NCBI GenBank assembly: GCA_010024385.1
Contig: RGHD01000008.1
Coordinates: 1-34,802, forward strand
Reading direction: 5' to 3'
Source of the DNA: Actinomycetota bacterium
Lineage (GTDB): Bacteria > Actinomycetota > Actinomycetes > Nanopelagicales > Nanopelagicaceae
DNA length: 34,802 nucleotides
Part shown: positions 1 to 8,438 of the stretch, piece after piece
How positions within the stretch are numbered: position 1 is the stretch's first letter
Layout of the letters: every line of letters starts with the position of its first letter
Translations under genes and position numbers: made by a program
The notes under the pieces: model-generated
Databases searched by the model: none
What the model saw: only the letters and a program-made list of their open reading frames with translations
Told to the model about the DNA's origin: nothing

Positions 1-852
1 GCCTTTGGCCATGTTCACTTCTTTGGTCCATATCTCTATCGCACTAACTTCTGGGCAACAACTGAGGAAGAAGAGTGCAAGCGCGCACTAGAGCATCTTG
101 AACAAACAATTATCTTTGAAGGTCCAACAACAATTGCTGCAATCTTGATTGAATCAGTTCCAGGAACTGCTGGTGTGTTAATGCCACCTAAGGGATATCT
201 TGATGGAATCCGTGCGTTGTGTGATAAATACAAGATTCTATGGATTGCAGATGAAGTCATGTCTGGCTTTGGTCGCACAGGTAAGTGGTTTGCTTATCAA
301 CACAGTGCGGCAGTTCCAGATCTGATTACTTTTGCCAAGGGTGTTACCTCTGGTTACGTCCAGCTTGGTGGCGTAGTAATAAGTGATGCAATTGCAAAAA
401 CCTTTGATGAAAAGGTATTTCCTGGCGGCCTGACATACATGGGCCACCCATTGGCATGTGCTACTGCGGTTGCAACTATCGATGTCATGAAGGAAGAGAA
501 GATGCTGGAAAACGCCACAATGATCGGTGAAAGCGTTCTTGGACCTGGCTTAAAAGAGTTAGCTAAGAAGCACAAAGTTATTGGCGATATCCGCGGCGCA
601 GGTGTGTTCTGGGGCGTGGATATGGTCTCTGATCGCGCAACACATGAGCCACTAGCTCCATACGGTGCATCAAGTCCTGCAATGAATGAGTTAGTGGCTG
701 CATGTAAGAAGCATGGATTAATGCCATTTAATAACTTCAACCGCATTCACTTGTGCCCACCATGCAATATTTCAGTAGAAGATGCAAAGCTGGGTCTTGA
801 GATGTTGGATAAGGCGCTTAGCGAAATCGGAAAGTATTACACCGGCGCCTAA
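1..852 (+). CDS. Class III PLP-dependent aminotransferase, 5' end cut by the window
   Basis: The frame is open from base 1 to the TAA at 850-852, giving 283 visible residues of a family usually 430-460 long, so the N-terminal third lies outside. The fold-type I aminotransferase core is clear: IADEVMSGFGRTG carries the Asp that contacts the PLP ring nitrogen, and FAKGVTSGY carries the Schiff-base lysine. The opening HFFGPYLYR region and the IESVPGTAGVLMPP stretch resemble the taurine--pyruvate / beta-alanine--pyruvate type of omega-aminotransferases. It probably moves an amino group from an amine or omega-amino acid to a keto acid in the cytosol. The exact substrate cannot be read from the sequence. 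It runs convergently into ychF, 12 bases away. Confidence 0.88.
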   Translation, partial: AFGHVHFFGPYLYRTNFWATTEEEECKRALEHLEQTIIFEGPTTIAAILIESVPGTAGVLMPPKGYLDGIRALCDKYKILWIADEVMSGFGRTGKWFAYQHSAAVPDLITFAKGVTSGYVQLGGVVISDAIAKTFDEKVFPGGLTYMGHPLACATAVATIDVMKEEKMLENATMIGESVLGPGLKELAKKHKVIGDIRGAGVFWGVDMVSDRATHEPLAPYGASSPAMNELVAACKKHGLMPFNNFNRIHLCPPCNISVEDAKLGLEMLDKALSEIGKYYTGA

Positions 853-864
853 ATCACAATAAAG

Positions 865-1938
865 CTAGACGTTGAACCTAAATTCAACAACATCTCCATC
901 TGCCATTACGTAATCTTTGCCTTCCATGCGCACTTTTCCTTTAGAGCGCGCTTCGGCAACTGATCCGGCTTGCATCAAATCATCAAATGAAACGATCTCA
1001 GCCTTAATAAAGCCCTTTTGAAAATCAGTGTGAATAACACCTGCAGCAACTGGTGCGGTGTCACCTTTATGAATAGTCCAAGCGCGAACCTCTTTAGGTC
1101 CTGCAGTTAAGTAAGTCTGCAAGCCTAGAGTTCTAAAACCAACGTGGGCTAAAGTTGCAAGCCCTGGTTCTTCTAAACCAATTGATTGCAAAAGCTCGAG
1201 TGCATCTTCATCACTGAGTTCTGCTAGCTCTGCTTCAGTCTTTGCATCTAAAAAGATTGCCTCTGCTGGTGCCACAAGTGCTTGCAGTTTTTTTCGAAGT
1301 TCACCATCATTTAACTCGGCAGCATCCACGTTAAAAACATAGAGAAATGGCTTTGCAGTAAGTAGGTGAAGCTCGGCTAGATCTTCTCGGTTAATAGAGC
1401 TTTGTGAAAGTGGGCGACCAGATTGCAGCCATTGATTTGCAGCCTTTGCTGCCTCTAGTGCTGGGGCTTTCTCTTTTGCAACGCGTACTTCTTTTTCAAG
1501 ACGTGGGATTGCCTTTTCAATTGTTTGCAGGTCGGCCAGCGCTAACTCGGTATTAATCGTTTCAATATCACTGGCTGGGTCAATGCGGCCATCAACGTGA
1601 ACAACATCGCTATCGTTAAATACTCGAATAACTTGGCAGATTGCATCGGTTTCACGGATATTTGCTAAAAACTTATTGCCAAGGCCGGCACCTTCTGATG
1701 CGCCTTTAACAATCCCTGCGATATCAACAAATGAAAGTGCAGCTGGCAGAATCTTTTGTGAGCCATAGATAGTTGCCAGCTTTGCCAAGCGATCATCTGG
1801 CACACCAACTACTCCAACGTTGGGCTCAATGGTTGCAAAGGGATAGTTAGCTGCTAGGACGTTGTTCTTGGTCAATGCGTTGAAAAGGGTGGATTTACCC
1901 ACATTTGGCAGACCGACGATTCCGATAGACAGGCTCAT
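865..1938 (-). CDS. ychF: Redox-regulated ATPase YchF (Obg-like P-loop ATPase)
   Basis: The 357 residues match the usual YchF length of about 360. The P-loop GLPNVGKST is at residues 9-17, switch regions follow ([18 protein letters not shown]), and a NVDAAE motif stands in place of the GTPase NKxD motif, which fits the ATP preference known for YchF. The C-terminal TGS/DUF933 part contains [10 protein letters not shown] and FQKGFIKAE. In other bacteria this cytosolic protein binds ribosomes and affects stress responses. The ATG at 1936-1938 puts the P-loop at the normal distance. A TAGGCT hexamer ends 9 bases before it and no Shine-Dalgarno is visible, so a leaderless or nearly leaderless message is likely. 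Confidence 0.96.
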   Translation of the reverse strand: MSLSIGIVGLPNVGKSTLFNALTKNNVLAANYPFATIEPNVGVVGVPDDRLAKLATIYGSQKILPAALSFVDIAGIVKGASEGAGLGNKFLANIRETDAICQVIRVFNDSDVVHVDGRIDPASDIETINTELALADLQTIEKAIPRLEKEVRVAKEKAPALEAAKAANQWLQSGRPLSQSSINREDLAELHLLTAKPFLYVFNVDAAELNDGELRKKLQALVAPAEAIFLDAKTEAELAELSDEDALELLQSIGLEEPGLATLAHVGFRTLGLQTYLTAGPKEVRAWTIHKGDTAPVAAGVIHTDFQKGFIKAEIVSFDDLMQAGSVAEARSKGKVRMEGKDYVMADGDVVEFRFNV

Positions 1939-1947
1939 AGTGGGTAG

Positions 1948-1953
1948 AGCCTA
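1948..1953 (-). promoter_or_regulatory. Candidate -10 box for ychF
   Basis: On the minus strand TAGGCT fits the TANNNT -10 pattern of actinobacterial housekeeping sigma factors and ends 9 bases upstream of the ychF ATG. No convincing -35 lies at normal spacing, so this is weak. The 51-base gap also has to hold the promoter of the divergent rmuC gene, for which I see no equally good box. Confidence 0.3.
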
Positions 1954-1989
1954 CGCGGGATTGTCAGTGCAAACTGCCACGATAGGCCC

Positions 1990-3141
1990 ATGCCCGCATA
2001 TGTAGTAACCCTTCTCATAGGCCTGATGGCCGGTGCCGCTATTGGATATCTAGTTGCACGCCTTAAATCTGCATCCTCTGTCGCAGATCGCGCACTTCTT
2101 GATGATTACAAATCTCAGTTAGAAGCAGAGCGCAGCAAAACAGAGTCAGCCGTTAAGTTAAATGCAGAGCTCGTTGCAATGAAAGAGTCAGTTGAAAAAC
2201 TCTCCACCCAAGCCAATGAGGCAAACCGCATTCGCACAGAGGCTGAAGCAAAGTTAAATACAACAATTCTTGAGATGCGCCGCGCCTCTGAATCAATCTT
2301 TGATGAAACAAAAAAGATTGCTGGCGCACTTTCTAACTCACAAACACGCGGCAAATTTGGTGAAGCCCAACTTGAACTATTACTTCAAGGTGCTGGCCTT
2401 CGCGAAGATCACGAGTATTTCCGACAGAAATCAACGACTGATTCAGATTCATCAGGTATTCCAGATATCACTGTGAAGATGCCTGGTGGAAGTCATATCT
2501 TTATCGATTCAAAGTTTCCTTTTGATCGCTTCTTAGAAGCCTTTGATCCAGCTAATGAGGCAGATCGTGATGAGCTCTTGCAGGCTCACACTAAAGATTT
2601 GCTCAAGCACATCGAAGCCTTAGCAAAGCGCGGCTATCACAAGTCCCAAGGCTCTCCAGATTTCGTCGTTCTCTTTGTTCCCTTTGAGACTTTGTTATCT
2701 GAGGCCCTTCGCCTGGATTCAAATCTTCTCGAAAAGGCTTTTAAAGTGGGCGTAACTGTTGCCACACCAACTTCCATGATGGCGCTACTTCGCACCATTG
2801 GCTATATCTTCACACGCAATAAGTTGGCTGAGAATGCTGATGAGATTCAAAAGGTTGCAAGTACGTTCTTGAAAAACATCACTCTCCTACACACCAAGAT
2901 TGTGGCAGTTGGTAAAGCTATTTCATCAACATCTAAAGCCTATGAAGATCTCGTGCCAACTGCTGAAAAAACTGTTCTTAGCCCAGCCCGTCGCATCCAT
3001 AACTTGGGTGTTACTGGCGATAAAGATAAACTGGCTATTGAGTACCCAGAGGCACCGGCATCTGTTCGTGAGCTAAAAAACGATGAATTAGGCGATGATG
3101 ACTTTATTGATGCAGAAGAGATAACAGATGGAGATAGGTAA
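1990..3141 (+). CDS. rmuC: DNA recombination protein RmuC
   Basis: This 383-residue protein has the RmuC plan. A single N-terminal membrane segment (about residues 5-23) is followed by a long charged heptad-rich coiled coil (about 30-110) and then the conserved RmuC domain. That domain includes GKFGEAQLE, a PDITVKMPGG...FIDSKFPFDRF stretch resembling a PD-(D/E)XK nuclease core, and the family motif FVPFETLLSEAL. RmuC limits inversions and rearrangements at inverted repeats in E. coli; its biochemistry is poorly known. The stop codon abuts the ATG of the following membrane protein, so the two genes are probably co-transcribed. Confidence 0.92.
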   Translation: MPAYVVTLLIGLMAGAAIGYLVARLKSASSVADRALLDDYKSQLEAERSKTESAVKLNAELVAMKESVEKLSTQANEANRIRTEAEAKLNTTILEMRRASESIFDETKKIAGALSNSQTRGKFGEAQLELLLQGAGLREDHEYFRQKSTTDSDSSGIPDITVKMPGGSHIFIDSKFPFDRFLEAFDPANEADRDELLQAHTKDLLKHIEALAKRGYHKSQGSPDFVVLFVPFETLLSEALRLDSNLLEKAFKVGVTVATPTSMMALLRTIGYIFTRNKLAENADEIQKVASTFLKNITLLHTKIVAVGKAISSTSKAYEDLVPTAEKTVLSPARRIHNLGVTGDKDKLAIEYPEAPASVRELKNDELGDDDFIDAEEITDGDR

Positions 3142-3552
3142 ATGAGCACCGTAACTAAGTTGGCGATTCAGGGCCCTGGACTTAAAAAACAAGGCATCGT
3201 CGTGCTGCAGAGCTTCTTTATTGGTTTCTTTACTTTCATTGAACTCTGGCTGCGCAGTGGCGTTGGAATTCTTACCGGGGTAATGATTCTTCTTTCTTTC
3301 TATGGCGCACTTCGCTTTGGTCGCCCTGGCACAACCTATGTCTCTGTTGTTACTCCACCACTAGCTTTTGCAGCCAACGCTCTTTTCTGGATAATGATCT
3401 TTGATGGCTTTAGACCTTCACGCGTTGGTATTGATTTCATTGCAGCACTTGCCAGTGTGGCACCGTTTTTAATCATTGGCGCTGCTTATGGCTGGTTTGT
3501 TTATTTAAATGCAAAGGCGAAAACTAAGCCTTCTAAAGTCCGTAGAGATTAA
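3142..3552 (+). CDS. Small four-helix membrane protein, DUF6542-like
   Basis: This 136-residue protein has about four hydrophobic segments (near residues 18-35, 40-57, 65-88 and 100-122) and a basic C-terminal tail. The G-x-G-I-L-T-G-V loop, an R/G-rich turn and the [11 protein letters not shown] helix recall the DUF6542 proteins that sit near xseA/ispH in actinobacteria. The assignment is tentative. The ATG at 3142 directly follows the rmuC stop and has GGAG just upstream. It ends convergently on ispH, and the tetramer TTAA at 3549-3552 supplies the stop codons of both genes. Function unknown. Confidence 0.8.
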   Translation: MSTVTKLAIQGPGLKKQGIVVLQSFFIGFFTFIELWLRSGVGILTGVMILLSFYGALRFGRPGTTYVSVVTPPLAFAANALFWIMIFDGFRPSRVGIDFIAALASVAPFLIIGAAYGWFVYLNAKAKTKPSKVRRD

Positions 3553-4505
3553 ACCTGACCAGCAGCTTTCAAATCTTTTCGAAGCTCTGGAGGCAATGCA
3601 AAGAGCAGTGACTCCTCCATTGCTGTAATAGTTTCAACATCGCTATAACCATGCTCGGCTAGGGTCTTTAAAACATCAGTAACTAAGATCTCTGGAACAG
3701 ATGCACCGCTCGTTAATCCAATAGTTTCAACTCCGCTCAACCACTCATCTTGAATCTGCTCGGCATAATCAACTAAATACGATGCTTTTGCACCATACTC
3801 TAGGGCTACTTCAACCAAGCGCACAGAGTTAGAAGAATTCTTAGATCCAACAACAATAACAAGATCTGCTTGTGGGGCGATAGTTTTAATCGCTTCTTGG
3901 CGGTTTTGCGTGGCATAGCAAATATCATCACTAGGTGGATCTTGAATCTCTGGAAAACGTTGCTTCAAGATTGCCACAGCTTCAAGAGTTTCATCAACAC
4001 TGAGTGTGGTTTGTGATAGCCAGACAAGTTTCTTTCCTGGAGTTGGTTCAACTGTTCGAGCACCATCTAGGCCATCAACAATTCGCACCTGACCGATTGC
4101 TTCACCTGCTGTGCCCTCAACTTCCTCATGACCATGGTGGCCAATGAGCAAGATTTCAGCATCTTCTGCAGCAAAGCGCTTTGCTTCCATATGCACTTTA
4201 GTTACAAGTGGACATGTTGCATCAATTGTCTTTAATGATCTGGCAGCTGCCTGTTGATGAACCAGTGGTGCAACTCCATGGGCTGAGAAAACAACAGTTT
4301 TACCCTCTGGAACTTCATCAGTTTCATCAACAAAGATGGCACCTTTTGATTCCAAACTGGCAACAACGTGGACGTTGTGCACAATCTGCTTTCTGACATA
4401 AACAGGTGCTCCATAGAGCTCCAAGGCTTTTTCTACCGTGATAACAGCGCGGTCAACACCTGCGCAATATCCGCGGGGCGCAGCAAGTAGAACTCTCTTA
4501 GCCAT
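3549..4505 (-). CDS. ispH: 4-hydroxy-3-methylbut-2-enyl diphosphate reductase
   Basis: IspH carries out the last step of the MEP isoprenoid pathway, reducing HMBPP to IPP and DMAPP with a [4Fe-4S] cluster. The three cluster cysteines are present: Cys14 in PRGYCAGV, Cys98 in DATCPLV and Cys196 in DDICYAT. The [10 protein letters not shown] motif supplies active-site His and Glu residues. The length of 318 residues is normal. The start is fixed by the divergent gap of 25 bases to xseA, in which a TAATAG box ends 9 bases before the ATG. ispE, further along the window, belongs to the same pathway. Confidence 0.97.
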   Translation of the reverse strand: MAKRVLLAAPRGYCAGVDRAVITVEKALELYGAPVYVRKQIVHNVHVVASLESKGAIFVDETDEVPEGKTVVFSAHGVAPLVHQQAAARSLKTIDATCPLVTKVHMEAKRFAAEDAEILLIGHHGHEEVEGTAGEAIGQVRIVDGLDGARTVEPTPGKKLVWLSQTTLSVDETLEAVAILKQRFPEIQDPPSDDICYATQNRQEAIKTIAPQADLVIVVGSKNSSNSVRLVEVALEYGAKASYLVDYAEQIQDEWLSGVETIGLTSGASVPEILVTDVLKTLAEHGYSDVETITAMEESLLFALPPELRKDLKAAGQV

Positions 4506-4530
4506 GAGGGGAGTCTATTAGGCTGGGCAC
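4506..4530. promoter_or_regulatory. Divergent ispH/xseA leaderless promoter pair with overlapping -10 boxes
   Basis: The whole intergenic space is 25 bases. Forward TATTAG (4516-4521) ends 9 bases before the xseA ATG. The reverse complement of 4515-4520 is TAATAG and ends 9 bases before the ispH ATG. Five bases are shared by the two boxes and the geometry is symmetrical. With a -10 to start distance of this size, transcripts would begin at or within a few bases of each start codon. No Shine-Dalgarno is visible for either gene. Promoter function is inferred. Confidence 0.55.
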
Positions 4531-5745
4531 ATGTTCGAAACTTCAAGTGAATCCCCCGCGCCTGTGCGGGTGGTCACTGAAGCAATAAAAGAATATGTAG
4601 ATCGCCTTGGCCCTATCTGGGTAGAAGGTGAAATCTCAGAGATCAATGAACGCAGCGGCATGATGGCTTTTATTCGCCTGCGCGATCCCAGCGTTGATAT
4701 GTCCTTATCGGTGATGTGTCACAAATCAGTTATTGCAGCGATTCAACCTTTGCCAGCTAATGCGCGAGTAGTGATGTATGCAAAGCCATCGTGGTATACA
4801 AAAAACGGCTCCCTTACTTTATCTGCCCGAGAAATCCGCCAAGTGGGTGTGGGTGAATTACTTGCCCGCCTTGAAGCGCTAAAAACTCTGCTTGCCTCGC
4901 AAGGTCTCTTTGATTCAGATCGAAAAGTTAGTTTGCCGCTGTTGCCAAAAAAGATTGGTCTTATCTGCGGTCGCAATACCGATGCTGAAAAAGATGTTGT
5001 TGAAAATGCCAAGCGCCGCTGGCCCAGCGTTGAATTTGAAATCCGTGAGGTCACTGTGCAGGGCGCTGCAGCAGTATCTGAAGTATCAGAGGCTTTGCGC
5101 GAACTTGAAGCCAATAAAGATGTTGAAGTAATCATTATTACAAGAGGCGGCGGCTCCTTTGAAGATCTCCTGCCCTTTAGCGATGAGTCATTAGTGCGAC
5201 TGGCAGCATCCTGTTTAACTCCGATTGTTAGCGCCATCGGCCATGAAAAAGACTCACCGCTACTTGATTTAGTTGCAGATTTTCGAGCATCAACTCCCAC
5301 CGATGCCGCAAAGCGGGTAGTGCCAGATATAGCAGAAGAAATAGAGATGATTTCAAAGCTGACCGATAGAGCCCGCCGCACATTGCTGGCTCGTATTGAA
5401 ATGGAATCAACCCGCATAAAATCCTTTAAAGATCGCCCCGTGATGAGAGATCCCCACGTAATCATCACCTCTCGCGCCGAAATCATTTCAGCTCTTAAAG
5501 ATCGTGCCCACCGATCTTTTGCCAGCCATGTCAAAGTTGCCAAAGAAGAGTTAGTACAAATCAAGGCCCGTGTTCGAGCTCTATCACCGCAGGCAACCTT
5601 GGATCGTGGTTACTCAGTAGTTCAATTAGCTAACGGCGATATCGCCCGTGATGCAACGAAGTTAAAAGCAGGCGATGTATTGCGCTTGCGCCTTGCAAAG
5701 GGCGAGACCAATGCCACAGTGACGCCGAATAATACAAAGGAGTAG
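4531..5745 (+). CDS. xseA: Exodeoxyribonuclease VII large subunit
   Basis: XseA forms the catalytic part of ExoVII, a metal-independent nuclease that degrades single-stranded DNA from both ends. The N-terminal OB-fold (residues about 10-105, with VEGEISEI near the start) and the catalytic core follow in normal order. Family motifs are visible: GLICGRNTDAEKDV, IITRGGGSFEDLLPF, AIGHEKDSPLLDLVAD and RASTPTDAA. A helical region and the C-terminal LDRGYSVV motif close the protein. The 404 residues are in the actinobacterial range. xseB follows after 9 bases, its AAGGAG site lying across the end of xseA. Confidence 0.96.
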   Translation: MFETSSESPAPVRVVTEAIKEYVDRLGPIWVEGEISEINERSGMMAFIRLRDPSVDMSLSVMCHKSVIAAIQPLPANARVVMYAKPSWYTKNGSLTLSAREIRQVGVGELLARLEALKTLLASQGLFDSDRKVSLPLLPKKIGLICGRNTDAEKDVVENAKRRWPSVEFEIREVTVQGAAAVSEVSEALRELEANKDVEVIIITRGGGSFEDLLPFSDESLVRLAASCLTPIVSAIGHEKDSPLLDLVADFRASTPTDAAKRVVPDIAEEIEMISKLTDRARRTLLARIEMESTRIKSFKDRPVMRDPHVIITSRAEIISALKDRAHRSFASHVKVAKEELVQIKARVRALSPQATLDRGYSVVQLANGDIARDATKLKAGDVLRLRLAKGETNATVTPNNTKE

Positions 5746-5754
5746 ATTTAGCCC

Positions 5755-5952
5755 ATGAGTGAAAAGAAGATTTCTTACGAAGCTGCCCGAGATGAGTTAG
5801 CCGAAGTTGTTGAATCCCTTGAAGATGGCAGTGCCACACTTGAGCAATCACTCAAGCTCTGGGAGCGCGGTGAAGAGCTAGCCAAGATCTGTCAGGAATG
5901 GCTAGATGGGGCAAAGAAGAAGTTAGATTCTGCAAAGCCGGCGGCGAAGTAA
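5755..5952 (+). CDS. xseB: Exodeoxyribonuclease VII small subunit
   Basis: The 65-residue protein shows the XseB signature: SYEAARDELAEVVESLEDG followed by ATLEQSLKLWERGEELAK and a C-terminal helix ending in basic residues. XseB subunits wrap around the XseA helical region in the ExoVII complex. It sits directly behind xseA with AAGGAG at 5737-5742, and the fumarase gene follows 6 bases after its stop, so the three form one transcription unit on the plus strand. Confidence 0.94.
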   Translation: MSEKKISYEAARDELAEVVESLEDGSATLEQSLKLWERGEELAKICQEWLDGAKKKLDSAKPAAK

Positions 5953-5958
5953 AAAACA

Positions 5959-7611
5959 ATGTCGCCTACTTTTTCCTACTCACAACTGCTCCCCCTTGGA
6001 AAAGATGAGACGAAATACCGTCTTGTCAGCAAAGAGGGCGTGAAGGTTGTAAAGCTAGGCGATAGGCAGTTTCTAGAAGTAGCACCTGAAGCCCTTTCAA
6101 AGCTAACAGAAGAGGCAATCCACGATATTTCCCATTACCTGCGCCCTGATCATTTGGCGCAGTTAGCAAATATCATCAAAGATCCAGAGGCCTCACCTAA
6201 TGATCGCTTTGTTGCAACCGATCTTTTAAAAAATGCCAACATATCTGCCGGTGGAATCTTGCCGATGTGCCAAGACACTGGCACCGCCCTTGTCATGGCT
6301 AAAAAAGGCCAACACGTATTAACAACTTCTAACGATGAAGTAGCGATTTCTCAAGGTATTTATGATGCCTTTACCAAGTTGAACCTGCGCTATTCACAGC
6401 TGGCACCAGTCACAACCTGGGAAGAGAAAAACACTGGCAATAACCTGCCTGCCCAGATTGAAATCTATGCTGACAGTGAGCATGCCGATGAATACAACTT
6501 CTTATTCATCGCCAAAGGCGGCGGAAGTGCTAACAAGTCTTTCCTCTATCAAGAGACTAAGGCGATTCTCAATCCCAACTCCTTCATGGCCTGGCTTGAT
6601 GAAAAGCTGCGCTCTATTGGAACGGCTGCTTGTCCGCCGTATCACTTGGCAATTGTCATCGGTGGAACCAGCGCCGAACACACCGTTAAAACTGCCAAGC
6701 TAGCTAGTACTAAGTATTTGGATTCACTGCCAACAAAAGGTGATGCTGCAACTGGTCATGGTTTCCGCGACCTTGAATTAGAGCAACAAGTCTTAGAGCT
6801 CACTCGCACCTTAGGCATCGGCGCCCAGTTTGGTGGCAAGTATTTCTGCCACGATGTTCGAGTTGTGAGATTGCCTAGACATGGTGCATCACTTCCTATC
6901 GCCATTGCAGTTTCCTGTTCTGCCGATCGCCAGGCCAAGGCCAAGATCACCAAAGAGGGCATATTCCTTGAGCAATTAGAGCAAGATCCAGCCCACTTCT
7001 TGCCTGAAACAACCGATGAGCATTTAAATGATGATGTTGTAGCCATTGATTTAAATCAGCCAATGGATGCCATCAGAGCCCAGCTTTCAAAATACCCAGT
7101 AAAGACTCGATTGTCATTGACTGGCACGTTAGTTGTTGCCCGCGATTTAGCACATGCAAAAATTAAAGAGGCGATGGATGCTGGTGCTCCAATGCCTGAG
7201 TATCTAAAGAAATATGCCGTGTATTACGCAGGTCCTGCAAAGACTCCTGCCGGTTATGCCTCTGGCTCTTTTGGTCCAACTACTGCAGGTCGCATGGACT
7301 CCTACGTTGAATATTTCCAATCCAAGGGCGGCTCACATGTCATGCTGGCAAAAGGAAATCGCTCTAAGGCTGTGACCGATGCCTGCAAAACCTATGGCGG
7401 TTTCTACTTAGGTTCTATCGGCGGTCCTGCTGCCAGATTGGCGCAAGATTGCATCAAGAAAGTTGAAGTTTTAGATTATGAAGAGCTAGGAATGGAAGCG
7501 GTCTGGAAAATCGATGTAGTGGATTTCCCAGCATTTATTGTGGTGGACGATAAAGGCAATGATTTCTTTGCCGAAACCTCAAAGCCATTAACTATTGGAA
7601 GCAAACCTTAA
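5959..7611 (+). CDS. fumA: Class I fumarate hydratase (iron-sulfur fumarase)
   Basis: This 550-residue protein is the oxygen-sensitive [4Fe-4S] type of fumarase, interconverting fumarate and malate in the TCA cycle. The alpha part (about residues 60-340) contains [12 protein letters not shown] and [13 protein letters not shown], and the cluster cysteines fall in these motifs and nearby. The beta part (about 365-540) contains [40 protein letters not shown] and [17 protein letters not shown]. The single-chain length matches E. coli FumA/FumB. M. tuberculosis also has its fumarase gene in this neighbourhood, though of class II from memory, so that only position is conserved. The symbol is given for the family, not for strict orthology. 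Confidence 0.93.
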   Translation: MSPTFSYSQLLPLGKDETKYRLVSKEGVKVVKLGDRQFLEVAPEALSKLTEEAIHDISHYLRPDHLAQLANIIKDPEASPNDRFVATDLLKNANISAGGILPMCQDTGTALVMAKKGQHVLTTSNDEVAISQGIYDAFTKLNLRYSQLAPVTTWEEKNTGNNLPAQIEIYADSEHADEYNFLFIAKGGGSANKSFLYQETKAILNPNSFMAWLDEKLRSIGTAACPPYHLAIVIGGTSAEHTVKTAKLASTKYLDSLPTKGDAATGHGFRDLELEQQVLELTRTLGIGAQFGGKYFCHDVRVVRLPRHGASLPIAIAVSCSADRQAKAKITKEGIFLEQLEQDPAHFLPETTDEHLNDDVVAIDLNQPMDAIRAQLSKYPVKTRLSLTGTLVVARDLAHAKIKEAMDAGAPMPEYLKKYAVYYAGPAKTPAGYASGSFGPTTAGRMDSYVEYFQSKGGSHVMLAKGNRSKAVTDACKTYGGFYLGSIGGPAARLAQDCIKKVEVLDYEELGMEAVWKIDVVDFPAFIVVDDKGNDFFAETSKPLTIGSKP

Positions 7612-7620
7612 AAGCTTTTA
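7609..7620. other. 12-bp palindrome spanning two convergent stop codons
   Basis: TAAAAGCTTTTA is a perfect palindrome. Its left end is the stop codon of the fumarase gene and its right end is the stop of the convergent transglycosylase-like gene. In RNA each strand would have a short AAAAG/CTTTT stem without a usable loop, so it is not a typical terminator. It may only reflect compaction. Confidence 0.6.
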
Positions 7621-8205
7621 GTAGTAACGGTGTGATTTCCACTTTGACCATGCTTTGCATGGCGTGTCATAGCGCATGGTGATATAGCGAATTCCCCAAC
7701 GGATCTGAGTCACCGGGTTTGTGCGCCAATCCGTTCCCACCACACTCATCTTCTCAGCTGGCAGAGCTTGGGCAATTCCATGAGCACCTGAGCGATAGTT
7801 ATGAGCTTTGTAGTTCCAATGGCTCTCTTTAGTCCAGAGAGAGTTCAAGCATTCGAACTGAGATTCATTGAATCCATATTCTTGGGTCAAAATCGCCTGA
7901 GCGACTTTTTTAGCACCAATGGCAGTGCGAGCCATTTCAACTGAAGCGCTAATTGCAGAGACCAACGCTAGATCTGAGGAGAACATGGCACCGACTGGTG
8001 TGGAGGCTAAATTGATTGAGCCGTATAAAGCTGCAGCGCTATCTATTGGATTTATGGCCGAAGCCAAAATTGTGGCATCGCTTTCAATTTCAACGGCTGA
8101 GGTCATGGGAAATTCCAGACCGTATGCACTTGGAAGGGCAGAGGATAAAAAGAGCATGGAGGCAACGATGCTCCAGATCGCAATACTCTTGCGCTTGATC
8201 GTCAT
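7618..8205 (-). CDS. Secreted lytic transglycosylase-like / cell wall hydrolase protein
   Basis: The 195-residue protein begins with a basic stretch and a hydrophobic segment ending near SALPSAYG, which is a probable signal peptide. A low-complexity Ala/Ser-rich linker follows (about 30-105). The C-terminal 80 residues carry the SLT-like pattern common in actinobacterial exported proteins: FECLNSLWTKESHWN with a possible catalytic Glu, NYRSGAHGIAQALPAEKM, TQIRWGIRYI, then a cysteine and a W-rich end. It probably cleaves peptidoglycan outside the membrane. AAGGAG lies 9 bases before the ATG at 8203-8205. The unusually long upstream gap suggests its own promoter and leader. Confidence 0.8.
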   Translation of the reverse strand: MTIKRKSIAIWSIVASMLFLSSALPSAYGLEFPMTSAVEIESDATILASAINPIDSAAALYGSINLASTPVGAMFSSDLALVSAISASVEMARTAIGAKKVAQAILTQEYGFNESQFECLNSLWTKESHWNYKAHNYRSGAHGIAQALPAEKMSVVGTDWRTNPVTQIRWGIRYITMRYDTPCKAWSKWKSHRYY

Positions 8206-8253
8206 AGCTCTACTCCTTATCTCTCACCCGCATCAACGACACCGCAAGCCATC

Positions 8254-8270
8254 AGCCTCGATGTGAGGCT
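8254..8270 (-). other. Small hairpin in the transglycosylase-like gene leader
   Basis: AGCCTC and GAGGCT form a perfect 6-bp stem with a 5-base loop, about 50 bases upstream of the start codon. It lies in the largest intergenic gap of the window (8206-8438, 233 bases). I looked there for the c-di-AMP (ydaO) riboswitch that precedes many actinobacterial wall hydrolases and did not find its conserved blocks. Its function is unknown. Confidence 0.4.
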
Positions 8271-8388
8271 TCATAACTAACGGGGAATGGCTTTAGAGTG
8301 GCGCCTAGGACTGACATCGGCAAATCTAACTGGGCCTAAGTCGCAGATTCACAGAAAATCTTTAGGTGTGGATGGGGTAAAACCGCAG

Positions 8389-8426
8389 GTCACTTAGGGG
8401 AATGTCCGAATTGCCCTAAATGTGAC
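8389..8426. terminator. Stem-loop after the PIN-PhoH gene, possible terminator
   Basis: GTCAC+TTAGGG at 8389-8399 pairs with CCCTAA (8414-8419) and GTGAC (8422-8426), leaving a 2-base bulge and a loop of about 14 bases. The hairpin starts 12 bases after the PhoH stop codon. On the minus strand the following bases are CTGCGGTTTT, so the U tract is displaced. On the plus strand ATTTTCTTTT follows closely, a better terminator shape, but no plus-strand gene needs it. It may be bidirectional or a structured 3' end. Confidence 0.45.
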
Positions 8427-8438
8427 TGTGATTTTCTT

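Noticed and set aside
4743-5564. Long minus-strand ORF (273 codons) inside xseA
   Set aside because: It is a shadow of the well-supported xseA frame, with Ser/Arg-rich composition typical of antisense reading.
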